The notes under the pieces are model-generated. The model was given only the letters and a program-made list of their open reading frames with translations. It was not told the origin of the DNA and ran no database searches. From Burkholderiales bacterium (GTDB taxonomy: Bacteria; Pseudomonadota; Gammaproteobacteria; Burkholderiales; WYBJ01): 64,000 nt of DNA. The translations under genes and the position numbers were made by a program. Below, in pieces: positions 1 through 8,162 of this stretch. Position 1 is the first letter of the stretch. Each line of letters begins with the position of its first letter. The DNA lies in contig JALHQN010000001.1 in NCBI GenBank assembly GCA_022841915.1, forward strand, positions 558,001-622,000, read 5' to 3'.

Positions 1-54
1 CTTCCCGGGACGCGACCGCCATGATGTTCAGTTCGGACTGTCCGGCATCGGCCA
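1..54 (-). CDS. N-terminal fragment of an unknown protein running off the window
   Basis: Only the first 18 codons are inside the window; they start MADAGQSELNIMAV. The start is supported by a strong Shine-Dalgarno (GGAGGAGG) about 7 bases upstream of the ATG at 54. The gene follows the L,D-transpeptidase on the same strand after a gap of about 118 bases. No family can be recognised from so few residues. Confidence 0.5.
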
Positions 55-172
55 TCCTGCCTCCTCCTGCGCCTTCGATGATGGTGGAGCATTGTAGCCT
101 GCGCACCGCGCGTTGCGGCGCCAGGATCCGACAGCCGAAGATCGATGATCGAACGCGAGCGAGGCTGCGTGC

Positions 173-1855
173 CTACATCGACGGGGGCAGACTGACCGGC
201 GCCGTCAGGGCCGCGGCAACGGCCGCATCGCGCCCGTAGAGGTCAGAACGAAAGTGCACCGTACCTCGGTCGTCCACATCGACGGTACGATAGAGGAGCA
301 GAATCGGAGTGCGGCGCTTCAAGAGCAGGGTGCGCGTCTGGCGGGTCGCGATGTCGGCACGCAAACGTTGCTCATCCCAGCGTTCGGGGTCATCGAGCAG
401 CGCCACGGCCAGCGCATGCGCGGTCTCCACGCGAATGCATCCGGAACTCGATGCGCGGTCGGCTCGGCGGAACAAGCCGCGGGCCGGCGTATCGTGAAGA
501 TAGATCGCATGCCGATTGGGCAGCATGAACTTGATCGATCCGAGCGGATTCGTCGGCCCCGGCGCCTGGACGATGTCGTAGGGCAGGCCGCGCCCCAGGA
601 AGCGCTTCCAGTCGACCGTCGCCGGATCGACCTCCTTGCCTGCCCCGTCGAACACCCGCATGTCGTTTTTGGCCAGATACAGCGGATCGCGCACGACACT
701 GGGCACGATGTCCTCGCGAAGTATCGTCGGCGGCACCGTCCATGTCGGATTGAGCACCAGCGAGCGCAGCGTGGACCGAAAGGCGGGCGTGCTCCGGTAC
801 GGGCGTCCGACCACCACGCGCGAGGACCAGGCCAGCTGACCGTGGATGTACAGACGGGCCACGAAGCCGGCGATGTCGACCAGCAAATGATCGGCCGCCA
901 GATCGGTCGCCACCCAGCGCACCCGCTCGAGATTCACGCGGATTTGCTGGACTCGATCCGCAGCACTGAGATTCAGTGCGGCCAAGGTCGCCGGCCCGAC
1001 AACGCCGTCGGGTTCCAGGCCATGGCGCGACTGGAAACGCTTCACCGCTGCAACGAGCGTGGCGTCGTAAACGCCTTGCGTGCCCGCTTGCTCGGCCGCA
1101 GGCAAGTCACCGGTCGCCAGCAGTCGGGTCTGCAATGCCGCAACCCGCGCGTCATGCGCTCCCGGCCGCAGGAGGGCCCCGGCCCCGACCGGCAACCATC
1201 CCCCGCGCCGATCGATCTCCCGATACCGCGCCAACGCCTCGCGCAAACGCCGATAGAGCGGCGCCTGCGGGCTGTATGCGCCCAGCTCGTCACGAATCCT
1301 GTCTGCCGACAACAGCGCGCTCAGCGCATCGACCGTCAGGGCGCGTGCCGGGGTGAAGTTCCAGTCCGGCTCCAGCTGTCGAGGGTCCACTTTGCCGTGA
1401 CGCAGATGATGGACCAGACGCACCAAGGCATCGGTGAGCAGAAGCTCGCGCTCCGCAATCGCCGCCGCATCGCCTGGCGGCTGAGCCCGAAAACGCGTCA
1501 ACGCGAGGAGGTGATAGTCCTGCGGATCGAGCCCGTGCGTTGCAGCCGACTCGACCATAGCAAGGAATTCGCTCGCCCTCTGCGCCTCCCACGCCGGTTG
1601 GAATGCCCGTTGCTGGTAGAAGTCGGCAAGCGTCTGCCGTGCCGCCACCTGCCCGAGGAGACCGCCCGCCCGACCCTCCCGCAATGCCGTGACCTGCTGC
1701 TCGATCGATCGCGCGATGGCCTCGTCGGCGCTCGCTGCGCCCTGCACAGAGCCTAGCAGGCTGGCCCACAGACTCATGACGGCCAGCAAGCGCACCCACA
1801 GATCGGAGCGACGAATCGCAAAACTGGCGTCGATACGCTGCTCCCGACGGTTCAC
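173..1855 (-). CDS. YcbB/LdtD-like L,D-transpeptidase with peptidoglycan-binding domain
   Basis: Predicted periplasmic enzyme forming 3-3 cross-links in peptidoglycan. From a GTG start at 1855 it is 560 residues, close to the length of YcbB-type enzymes (about 615 in E. coli). Visible order: basic N-terminus and hydrophobic signal segment ending near VQGAASA, an alpha-helical scaffold, a peptidoglycan-binding repeat (LQTRLLATGDL...FQSRHGLEPDGVVG), then the YkuD catalytic domain with SSSGCIRV, in which Cys473 is the nucleophile. The frame stays open 396 bases further upstream, but that stretch lies antisense-free inside the preceding protease gene and gives arginine-rich nonsense. An ATG at 1777 is the alternative start. 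It is the second gene after the M48 protease, so the pair is probably an envelope-maintenance unit. Confidence 0.85.
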   Translation of the reverse strand: MNRREQRIDASFAIRRSDLWVRLLAVMSLWASLLGSVQGAASADEAIARSIEQQVTALREGRAGGLLGQVAARQTLADFYQQRAFQPAWEAQRASEFLAMVESAATHGLDPQDYHLLALTRFRAQPPGDAAAIAERELLLTDALVRLVHHLRHGKVDPRQLEPDWNFTPARALTVDALSALLSADRIRDELGAYSPQAPLYRRLREALARYREIDRRGGWLPVGAGALLRPGAHDARVAALQTRLLATGDLPAAEQAGTQGVYDATLVAAVKRFQSRHGLEPDGVVGPATLAALNLSAADRVQQIRVNLERVRWVATDLAADHLLVDIAGFVARLYIHGQLAWSSRVVVGRPYRSTPAFRSTLRSLVLNPTWTVPPTILREDIVPSVVRDPLYLAKNDMRVFDGAGKEVDPATVDWKRFLGRGLPYDIVQAPGPTNPLGSIKFMLPNRHAIYLHDTPARGLFRRADRASSSGCIRVETAHALAVALLDDPERWDEQRLRADIATRQTRTLLLKRRTPILLLYRTVDVDDRGTVHFRSDLYGRDAAVAAALTAPVSLPPSM

Positions 1856-1902
1856 GAGTAAGCGGCTCGATCGCGGTGCGACACAAGGGCTCTCGACAAC
1901 GT

Positions 1903-3258
1903 CTACTTGAGATAGCCCCACGATTGCAGCCGGCTGACGGCGACCTTGGCCTGCGAGCCCTGCGGCACGGCGGCCAGATAGCGCCGGTACTCCTGCGCGG
2001 CACGCCCTCGATCCTGCATCGCCTCGTAGGCCACCCCCTTGAAAAAGGCCGCGTTCGGATCGCCGGGCAAGGCGCGCTCGTAATTGCTGAACTCCTGCAG
2101 CGCAGCCGGGTGCTGTTTGAGAGTGAGATTGGTGATCCCGGCCAGTTGCATCGCCTGCCCTTCGCCGGGATAAGCGCGTCTGGCCTGCATGACGTAGCTG
2201 TGTGCTTCGCTGTAGCGCTTCTGAGCCATCTTGCACTTGGCCATCAGGCACAACCCGGCGTAGTCGCTCGGCGCGGCGCGCAGCGCGCTCGCGAATGCAG
2301 CGTCCGCCTCGTCGAGCTTCTTGCTTGCCATCGCGCGCTCGCCCCGCTGTTGGTCCTCGACGACGGGTCGCAGGCGGCGCAAGGCCGCCGTGTTGTCCAT
2401 GTAGCGCTCCCGGTTGAGCGGCACGGATGCCATGGAGGCATATTTGCCGGCCGCTTCGGCCTGCATGCTGGCATAGCGCTCGGCCGACATCGGGTGCGAG
2501 GCGAACATCGTGTCGAGCAGCCCGGGCTTCTCCTTGGACTGCTGGACCAGGATCTGCGTCAGCCCCACCATGCCTTGCGGCGAGTGGCCGCCTCGCGTCA
2601 TGTAAGCCATGCCGAGGCTGTCGGCCTCGCGTTCGTTTTCCCGCGAATAGGAGGCCAGCAATGCACTGGCGCCGATCTGCCCTGCGATGTTCACGAGCGG
2701 CGCGTAGCCTGCTGTTCTGTCGGAGGTCGAGGCTGCAATCGCCACGCCGGAGACAACCAGGCTCGCGATCATGCCCTGCCCGGCCCGCTGCGCCGTATGG
2801 CGCGCATTGACATGGGCGATCTCGTGCCCCATCAGTGCGGCGAGCTGAGCCTCGTTGTCCATCTGCAGCAGGATGCCGCGCGTCACGCCTATGCTGCCGG
2901 CGGGGAAGGTATACGCGTTCACATAGTTCGCATTGAGTGCGCGATACGAATAGGGCATGGTGGGCCGATGCGAACGAGCGGCCAGATTCGCGGCAACACC
3001 GCTGACATAGCTGTTGAGCCGATCGTCTTGCACGGCGCCGTAATCTTTCGAGAACTGATGCGGGGCGTGTTGCCGGTCGAGCGCAATCTCCTGCTGTTCC
3101 GACAGCCCGACAACAACCGTTTCCCCCGTGACCGGATGCGTCGCACAGCCCGATATCGTGGGCACCACCACGGAAGCAGATGCGGCCGACAGCAGCCAGA
3201 GAAAATCGCGGCGAGTCATTTCGCCGCGGTAGACACGATCACCGAGAGCCCTGGACAC
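1903..3258 (-). CDS. M48 family metalloprotease lipoprotein with C-terminal TPR repeats (BepA-like)
   Basis: Predicted periplasmic zinc protease of the BepA/YfgC type, which works on misfolded outer-membrane proteins. The zinc site HEIAH is at residues 145-149, with the third ligand in the ENEREAD motif downstream. The C-terminal third has TPR-like helices (for example DYAGLCLMAKCKMAQKRYSEA). The N-terminus combines a twin-arginine motif (TRRDFLW) with a lipobox (TISGC, Cys38), so it looks like a Tat-exported lipoprotein. Start: the GTG at 3258 has AGGA nine bases upstream; a GTG at 3264 and an ATG at 3219 (beginning MTRRDF) are alternatives. It is followed after 47 bases by the L,D-transpeptidase gene. 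Confidence 0.87.
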   Translation of the reverse strand: MSRALGDRVYRGEMTRRDFLWLLSAASASVVVPTISGCATHPVTGETVVVGLSEQQEIALDRQHAPHQFSKDYGAVQDDRLNSYVSGVAANLAARSHRPTMPYSYRALNANYVNAYTFPAGSIGVTRGILLQMDNEAQLAALMGHEIAHVNARHTAQRAGQGMIASLVVSGVAIAASTSDRTAGYAPLVNIAGQIGASALLASYSRENEREADSLGMAYMTRGGHSPQGMVGLTQILVQQSKEKPGLLDTMFASHPMSAERYASMQAEAAGKYASMASVPLNRERYMDNTAALRRLRPVVEDQQRGERAMASKKLDEADAAFASALRAAPSDYAGLCLMAKCKMAQKRYSEAHSYVMQARRAYPGEGQAMQLAGITNLTLKQHPAALQEFSNYERALPGDPNAAFFKGVAYEAMQDRGRAAQEYRRYLAAVPQGSQAKVAVSRLQSWGYLK

Positions 3259-3365
3259 GATCACTCTTCCTCATAGTCGAAACGTTCGAAAGTATCTCGC
3301 CGCCAGACGCGCACGGTCAATCGAGCGCCTCGGCGGCCGCCATGGATAAAACGAGGTATGCGCCG

Positions 3366-4262
3366 CTAGGTTTCGAACGTCCGCGTCAAGTCGTCGAACA
3401 GTTCATCGACGGCGAACCTGCGATCGATGAGCCGCTGCCGGAAAGCATACTCGATCGCGATATCGAGATTGCGACGATTGGCGGCGACACCGAGGGGGAT
3501 CGGATCCGGCTCACCGGGCAGGGGCAATCCGCCGGCACGCTTGCTCTCGGCCAACAGCCGGTAAACCTCGCGCACGGCAGCGGGCTCGGACTTCGACAGG
3601 CTCTCCTTCACCACCACCATATGGTTGATCTGCAAGGCACGGTTCTTCGCCTGCCAGGCCTTCGCCGCAGCCGCAGGGTCTTCGATCACCGGCTGCAGGC
3701 GCGGATCGTCCGGTATCGCGCCCAACACCGCGGCATCGATCTCCCCGTCGAGCAGCATGCGCGTGAGATCCTTTCCCGCGGGGGCGCGCTGCGCGTTGGG
3801 CGGATCCTGAAACTCCGCGACATGCGGCTCCTCGAAGGTCACCCAGCGCACGCTGTCCGGATCGAGTGCGTAGTCATCGAGGAGTATGCCGCGTATCCAG
3901 GCGACCGTCGTGACCGAGTAAGCCCGGATTCCGATACGCCGGCCAGCCAGATCGCCCGGACGCACGCACCCGCGCTCGGCGTTGTACACAAGATAAGGGT
4001 GCTGGCTGCGAGAGAACATGATCACCGGCAGCAAACTCAGCGGCTTGCCGTGAGCCTTGGCGATCAGGAAGGTGACCAAAGCCAGTTCGGCCACGTCGAA
4101 TTCGAGGTCGCGCACCACGCGCTTGAACGCCGTATGGGGCGCCTTGACGTCGGCGAAATCCAACGCGATGCTCGACGATCGCACGACGCCGCGCTTCAAG
4201 GGCAAGGTATTGGGATAATCTCCCAGCAAGGTGCGAAGGCGTCTGATTGGCGGTTCGTTCAT
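3366..4262 (-). CDS. Periplasmic-binding-fold protein of the 4,5-dihydroxyphthalate decarboxylase-like family
   Basis: A 298-residue protein without a signal peptide. Sequence such as GIRAYSVTTVAWIRGIL, VTFEEPHVAEF and LLDGEIDAAVLGAIPDD resembles proteins annotated as 4,5-dihydroxyphthalate decarboxylase or ABC substrate-binding-like. That family mixes true decarboxylases with paralogues of unknown role, so no reaction is claimed. The ATG at 4262 is chosen because AAGGA lies eight bases upstream; 43 further codons are open upstream but of non-coding character. It is divergent from the DUF6134 gene. No aromatic-catabolic genes are adjacent to support phthalate chemistry. Confidence 0.7.
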   Translation of the reverse strand: MNEPPIRRLRTLLGDYPNTLPLKRGVVRSSSIALDFADVKAPHTAFKRVVRDLEFDVAELALVTFLIAKAHGKPLSLLPVIMFSRSQHPYLVYNAERGCVRPGDLAGRRIGIRAYSVTTVAWIRGILLDDYALDPDSVRWVTFEEPHVAEFQDPPNAQRAPAGKDLTRMLLDGEIDAAVLGAIPDDPRLQPVIEDPAAAAKAWQAKNRALQINHMVVVKESLSKSEPAAVREVYRLLAESKRAGGLPLPGEPDPIPLGVAANRRNLDIAIEYAFRQRLIDRRFAVDELFDDLTRTFET

Positions 4263-4545
4263 CGGTCGTTTCCTTGGTGGAAGAGCGTGTGGGAATTCGT
4301 CGAACGCAGCCGGGCTCGTGTCCAGTACGATGGTAAGGGCGGCCTGCGATCCGGAATCGCGCTGGGCGTCGACCCAACCCAAGCGCTGCACCGACGATGC
4401 CGCGGGAACGATTGTGCATCAAGCGTGTCCAGGCGGGTAGCGGCAAGCGCACGCAAACCGAATCTCGCGCGTCGGCGAAACGATCGAAAGTCGGCGCAGC
4501 GGCCTCGCGATGCGAGCCGCAGACCGAGCGGAAGGAAACAAGCGC

Positions 4546-5223
4546 ATGATGGAATGGATGGCTGGGCCCGGCAACCGGGTCCGTCTGTTGGCAAGTATCT
4601 TGGGCATCGCCTGCGTCGCCGTCGGCACAGCGGCAACCGCCGAACCGACGCGCGGCGCCTCGGAGTGGCGCTTCGCCGTGCTGCTCGGCGAGCGTGAGAT
4701 CGGACAGCATCGCTTCCGGATACAGCCTCGGGGGGACGGCACGGAAGTCCGCAGCGAGGCCCGCTTCGACGTCAAGTTCCTCGGCTTCAACGCATTCGCT
4801 TATCGGCACGAAGCCACCGAGCGCTGGCGGGGCGACTGCCTCGAAGGCATCGAGTCACGCACCGACCATAACGGCCGCCCCTACAGCGTCACCGGAACGC
4901 GCGAGACCGAGCGCTTCCGCCTGCGCACCCTGACCGCATCGACGGAGCTGCCTGCCTGCGTCATGACGTTCGCTTACTGGAATCCGAAGATGCTCGGCCA
5001 GCGACAACTGCTCAACTCGCAAACCGGGGAGTTCATCGATGTCCGGATCGAGGCGAAAGGCACCGAAAGCCTGCGTGCGGCGGGCGCGACCGTCGATGCG
5101 CGCAGGTACACGATTACGGGCCGCGAACTTCAGATCGATCTGTGGTACGGTCCGGACGGCCGCTGGGTCGGGCTCGAATCGCTGACCGAAGGCGGCCGCC
5201 GCTTGCGCTACCTGCTCATGTAA
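4546..5223 (+). CDS. Exported DUF6134-like protein
   Basis: A 225-residue protein with a hydrophobic export signal (LLASILGIACVAVGTAATA) followed by a beta-rich domain: WRFAVLLGEREIGQHRF, RSEARFDVKFLGFNAFAYRHEATERW, ending in ELQIDLWYGPDGRWVGLES. This layout matches the DUF6134 family, which has no known function and probably a periplasmic location. The ATG at 4546 has AGGA nine bases upstream; the ATG at 4510 lacks such a site. The stop is 11 bases before the lipocalin gene, so the two are probably cotranscribed. Confidence 0.75.
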   Translation: MMEWMAGPGNRVRLLASILGIACVAVGTAATAEPTRGASEWRFAVLLGEREIGQHRFRIQPRGDGTEVRSEARFDVKFLGFNAFAYRHEATERWRGDCLEGIESRTDHNGRPYSVTGTRETERFRLRTLTASTELPACVMTFAYWNPKMLGQRQLLNSQTGEFIDVRIEAKGTESLRAAGATVDARRYTITGRELQIDLWYGPDGRWVGLESLTEGGRRLRYLLM

Positions 5224-5234
5224 CGAAAGTACCC

Positions 5235-5789
5235 ATGCCATCCTTGCGCGCGCTCCTTCCTGCCTCGCTCTTGCTCGCCCTCGCGGGCTGTCACACCGCG
5301 CCTCATCCGCCCATTCGCACCGCGGCGCACGTGCAACTCGAGCGATTCATGGGCGACTGGTTCGTCATCGCCAACATTCCGACTTTCATCGAGCGCGGCG
5401 CGCACAACGCCGTCGAACGCTACGAACTCTCCCCCGACGGCACGATCGCCACCACGTTCACGTTCAACGCCGATGCGTTCGACGGCGAGTTGAAGACCTA
5501 TCACCCGCGCGGCTTCATCAAGGATGCCAAGTCCAACGCGGTATGGGGCATGCAGTTCATCTGGCCCATCAAGGCCGACTACCGCATCGTGTATGTGTCC
5601 GACGATTACACCCGCACGATCATCGGGCGCGAGCGTCGGGACTACGCGTGGATCATGGCACGCACGCCCCAGATCGCCGAATCGGAGTATCGCGCCCTGC
5701 TCGACATCCTGCAGGCCGAGGGCTACGACATATCGCGAGTCCAGCGCGTCCCGCAGCAATGGCCCAACGCGGTCAAGCCAGGCCGCTAG
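5235..5789 (+). CDS. blc: Lipocalin family outer-membrane lipoprotein (Blc-like)
   Basis: A 184-residue lipocalin, predicted to bind lipids or other hydrophobic ligands at the outer membrane. The signal peptide ends in a lipobox (LALAGC). The mature part carries the lipocalin signature FMGDWFVIANIPTF, the strand motif YELSPDGTIATTFTFN, and WIMARTPQIAESEYRALLDILQAEGYD typical of Blc. It lies 11 bases after the DUF6134 gene. The TAG stop is formed by the TA flank and first G of the MITE-like element at 5789, so the original C-terminus may have been altered slightly. Confidence 0.9.
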   Translation: MPSLRALLPASLLLALAGCHTAPHPPIRTAAHVQLERFMGDWFVIANIPTFIERGAHNAVERYELSPDGTIATTFTFNADAFDGELKTYHPRGFIKDAKSNAVWGMQFIWPIKADYRIVYVSDDYTRTIIGRERRDYAWIMARTPQIAESEYRALLDILQAEGYDISRVQRVPQQWPNAVKPGR

Positions 5790-5977
5790 TGTCCTGAGTC
5801 AGAGATTCGTTGACGAGTGGCTGAACGGTATCGATGATGCAGACGGTACAAAAGGGTCGAAATCGGCGTCAGACGCGAAGGAAACCGCAGCCAGGTTGGA
5901 CACCTGGCGAGGATTTCCGACAAAGTATGGCGTCGATTCTCCGCGGTTTTGGTCAGCGAATTTCTGACTCAGGACAC
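5789..5977. mobile_element. 189-bp MITE-like element with terminal inverted repeats and TA flanks
   Basis: The left end (from 5789, GTGTCCTGAGTCAGAGATTC) and the reverse complement of the right end (to 5977) match over about 25 bases with 2 mismatches. Both ends are flanked by TA (5787-5788 and 5978-5979), the target duplication typical of IS630/Tc1-mariner elements. The inside has no credible gene. A similar left end occurs alone at 53470. Seen: inverted repeats and TA flanks. Inferred: a non-autonomous IS630-type element. Confidence 0.7.
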
Positions 5978-6089
5978 TAGAGCACGTACGCCGCAGATCC
6001 GCCTGTCCGCAAGCGTTTCCGACGGCGCGGTATCGCGTCGGGGTACCGCATCTGGTAGAACCTTCCTGGTCCCACACCGGAGTTCCGCC

Positions 6090-6476
6090 ATGGACGACAG
6101 TGCCGCCTATGCGATCGTGCAGCGTTTCGGCAAGGCCTTCTTCAACCGCGATGCCGCCTTGCTGGCTCAAGCCATCACCGACGATGCCGAATGGCATTTC
6201 GCCTTCGGCCCCGACGCACCCCATGGCCGTGTCCGCCGGGGCGTCGAGGGCTTCATGCGCGGCATTGCGGAGAACGACGCGCTATTCGATAAATTGCGCT
6301 TCAACGACGTGGTGATCCGCGCGCTCGGGGATACGCACATCGTGATGACCTACGTGCTCGACGGACGCTATCGCACCGGCGAAGCGATCTCGCTGCGCGG
6401 CATCGAGCTGATCACGGTGCGCGACGACAAGGTGGCGAAGAAGGATGTCTTCTGGAAGCAACTCGCCGCGGATTGA
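6090..6476 (+). CDS. NTF2-like / SnoaL-fold protein
   Basis: A 128-residue single-domain protein of the nuclear transport factor 2 fold: YAIVQRFGKAFFNRDAALLAQ, then DAEWHFAFG, GVEGFMRGIAEND and RGIELITVRDDKVAKKDVFWKQL. Family members include ketosteroid isomerases, SnoaL cyclases and many small-ligand binders; nothing here identifies a ligand. The ATG at 6090 is preceded by GGAG eight bases upstream. The open frame extends 47 codons upstream into the MITE, but that part is not protein-like. It appears to be monocistronic. Confidence 0.82.
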   Translation: MDDSAAYAIVQRFGKAFFNRDAALLAQAITDDAEWHFAFGPDAPHGRVRRGVEGFMRGIAENDALFDKLRFNDVVIRALGDTHIVMTYVLDGRYRTGEAISLRGIELITVRDDKVAKKDVFWKQLAAD

Positions 6477-6845
6477 GCGATTTCCAGAATCGGAGGGGCA
6501 AGGCAGGTCTGGGAGTCACGAGACCGAGGCCGCGGTCTGCTGTGCCGTTGAAACATCCACACAGAAGCGGTCGCTGAGAGTCGTTGGTGGCGACCACCCG
6601 AGGGCCACCACGCACCTTTACCTTTACCTTTGCCCGCTTGGTCGACACTGCACGCCGCGACAGCGGGCAGCGGGTAACTCCCGCCGCATCATGCGGAACC
6701 GCATCGGTACACTCCCTCGTATCCCGCGCGAAGCACCAAGGGATCATGCGATTTTCACACAGGCGTCACGCCAGGGTCATCGTGCAAGGTTAGGCTCGCC
6801 GAGAGAACCCGGCTGCGTCTGGGCTGCGAACCCACGGAGAACTTC
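6477..6845. other. Intergenic region, no gene seen
   Basis: 369 bases between the NTF2-like gene and the glycerophosphodiesterase gene. It contains a short run of imperfect CCTTTA hexamers near 6613-6632 but no credible open frame, RNA or clear terminator. Presumably it carries the promoter of the downstream gene. Confidence 0.5.
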
Positions 6846-8162
6846 ATGCGCAAGTTGATCCAGGCTCTCGCCGTGATAGCCGCCTTCGGCCCGCTTTCGG
6901 CGGTTTCGATCAGCGCGTGCGCCGACGCCACCGGCAATCACGGCCAGGCCCAGAGAGTCGACTCGGTTCAACTCGGGGCACGCCCGTTCTATCTGATCGA
7001 GGGCATGGATCGGGGCCCCCTGAAGGACAAGCTGTTGCAATGCCGAAACGGTCCGTTCAGAAAGTCGGACTTCTCGATCGGGCACCGAGGCGCACCGCTC
7101 CAGTTCCCCGAGCACACACTGGAGTCGTACCAGGCTGCTGCGCGCATGGGCGCGGGTATCGTCGAATGCGATGTGACCTTTACCAGCGACGGTGCTTTGG
7201 TGTGCCGACACGGCGAGAACGACTTGCATACCACCACCAACATCCTGTTGACCGATCTGGCACAGAAGTGCACGCAACCGTTCAGGCCAGCCGTTTCGGA
7301 CAGCAATGGAAGAATCGTCGCCCCGGCCAGCGCGGAGTGCAGGGCTTCGGACATCACGCTGAAGGAGTTCAAGTCGCTGCGCGGCAAGATGGACGCCTTC
7401 AACCCTGCCGCGCAGACACCCGAACAATACGTGCGCGGGACCGCCCATTGGCGCACCGACCTCTACACTGGCCGCGGCACCCTCTTGACCCTGCGCGAGA
7501 GTATCGAACTCAACCAGCGCAACGGCGTGAAGCACACCCCGGAACTCAAGCGCGGCGATCCGGCCCGCATTCAGGCTGTATTCGGCGGCCAGGCCCAATA
7601 CGCTCAGAGGCTCGCCGACGAGATGCGTGACGCCGGCGTGCGCCCGCGCGACACCTGGCCGCAATCGTTCAACGTGAACGACGTCATGTACTGGATCGAG
7701 AACACGCGCTACGGCGAACAGGCCGTCTTCCTCATCGACTACGATGCCGCGAACGACAGCATCCTGCTCTTCGATACGATGGGGACGAAGCTCGATACGC
7801 GCGCGGAGCAGCTCGCGTTCCTCGCGCGACTGAAGAAATCCAAGGTGCGGATCGTCGCGCCCCCGATACCGGCGCTGCTGTCCGTCCGCGGAGACCGTAT
7901 CGTGCCGTCGCAGTTCGCCGTGGACCTGAAACGCATCGGCTTCGACATCATTACCTGGACGCTCGAGCGTTCCGATCTGCGCCGAGGCGCATCCGACGCG
8001 GGCTTCTACTTCGACTTCGACCCGACGGGTGCCGCGATCAGGAAGGACAGCGACCTGTATGAAGCGCTCGACGTGCTGGCGAAGGACGTGAAGATCGTCG
8101 GCATCTTCTCCGACTGGCCCGCGACGGTCACGTATTACGCCAACTGCATGGGACTCAAGTAG
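6846..8162 (+). CDS. Periplasmic glycerophosphodiester phosphodiesterase
   Basis: Hydrolyses glycerophosphodiesters to glycerol-3-phosphate and an alcohol. It is 438 residues with an N-terminal signal peptide (MRKLIQALAVIAAFGPLSAV), so probably periplasmic. The GDPD catalytic motif is clear: GHRGA with His80 and Arg81, PEHTLES with Glu89, ECDVTFTSDG with Glu107 and Asp109, and CRHGENDL with His122. It is longer than GlpQ (358 in E. coli), with an insertion after His122, as in eukaryote-like secreted GDPDs. GGAG precedes the ATG. Its 3' end overlaps the tail of the convergent FRG-domain gene by 8 bases. Confidence 0.9.
   Translation: MRKLIQALAVIAAFGPLSAVSISACADATGNHGQAQRVDSVQLGARPFYLIEGMDRGPLKDKLLQCRNGPFRKSDFSIGHRGAPLQFPEHTLESYQAAARMGAGIVECDVTFTSDGALVCRHGENDLHTTTNILLTDLAQKCTQPFRPAVSDSNGRIVAPASAECRASDITLKEFKSLRGKMDAFNPAAQTPEQYVRGTAHWRTDLYTGRGTLLTLRESIELNQRNGVKHTPELKRGDPARIQAVFGGQAQYAQRLADEMRDAGVRPRDTWPQSFNVNDVMYWIENTRYGEQAVFLIDYDAANDSILLFDTMGTKLDTRAEQLAFLARLKKSKVRIVAPPIPALLSVRGDRIVPSQFAVDLKRIGFDIITWTLERSDLRRGASDAGFYFDFDPTGAAIRKDSDLYEALDVLAKDVKIVGIFSDWPATVTYYANCMGLK

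Noticed and set aside
254-1756. 500-codon open frame opposite the L,D-transpeptidase
   Set aside because: Antisense to a gene with clear motifs; composition is Arg/His/Gln-rich and no domain is visible. A GC-rich shadow.
1856-2251. Long N-terminal extension of the L,D-transpeptidase frame
   Set aside because: It lies within the M48 protease gene in another frame, is rich in Arg, Gly and Ala, and precedes an obvious signal peptide.
6613-6632. Tandem CCTTTA hexamers
   Set aside because: Only about three imperfect units; too short to call a repeat locus.
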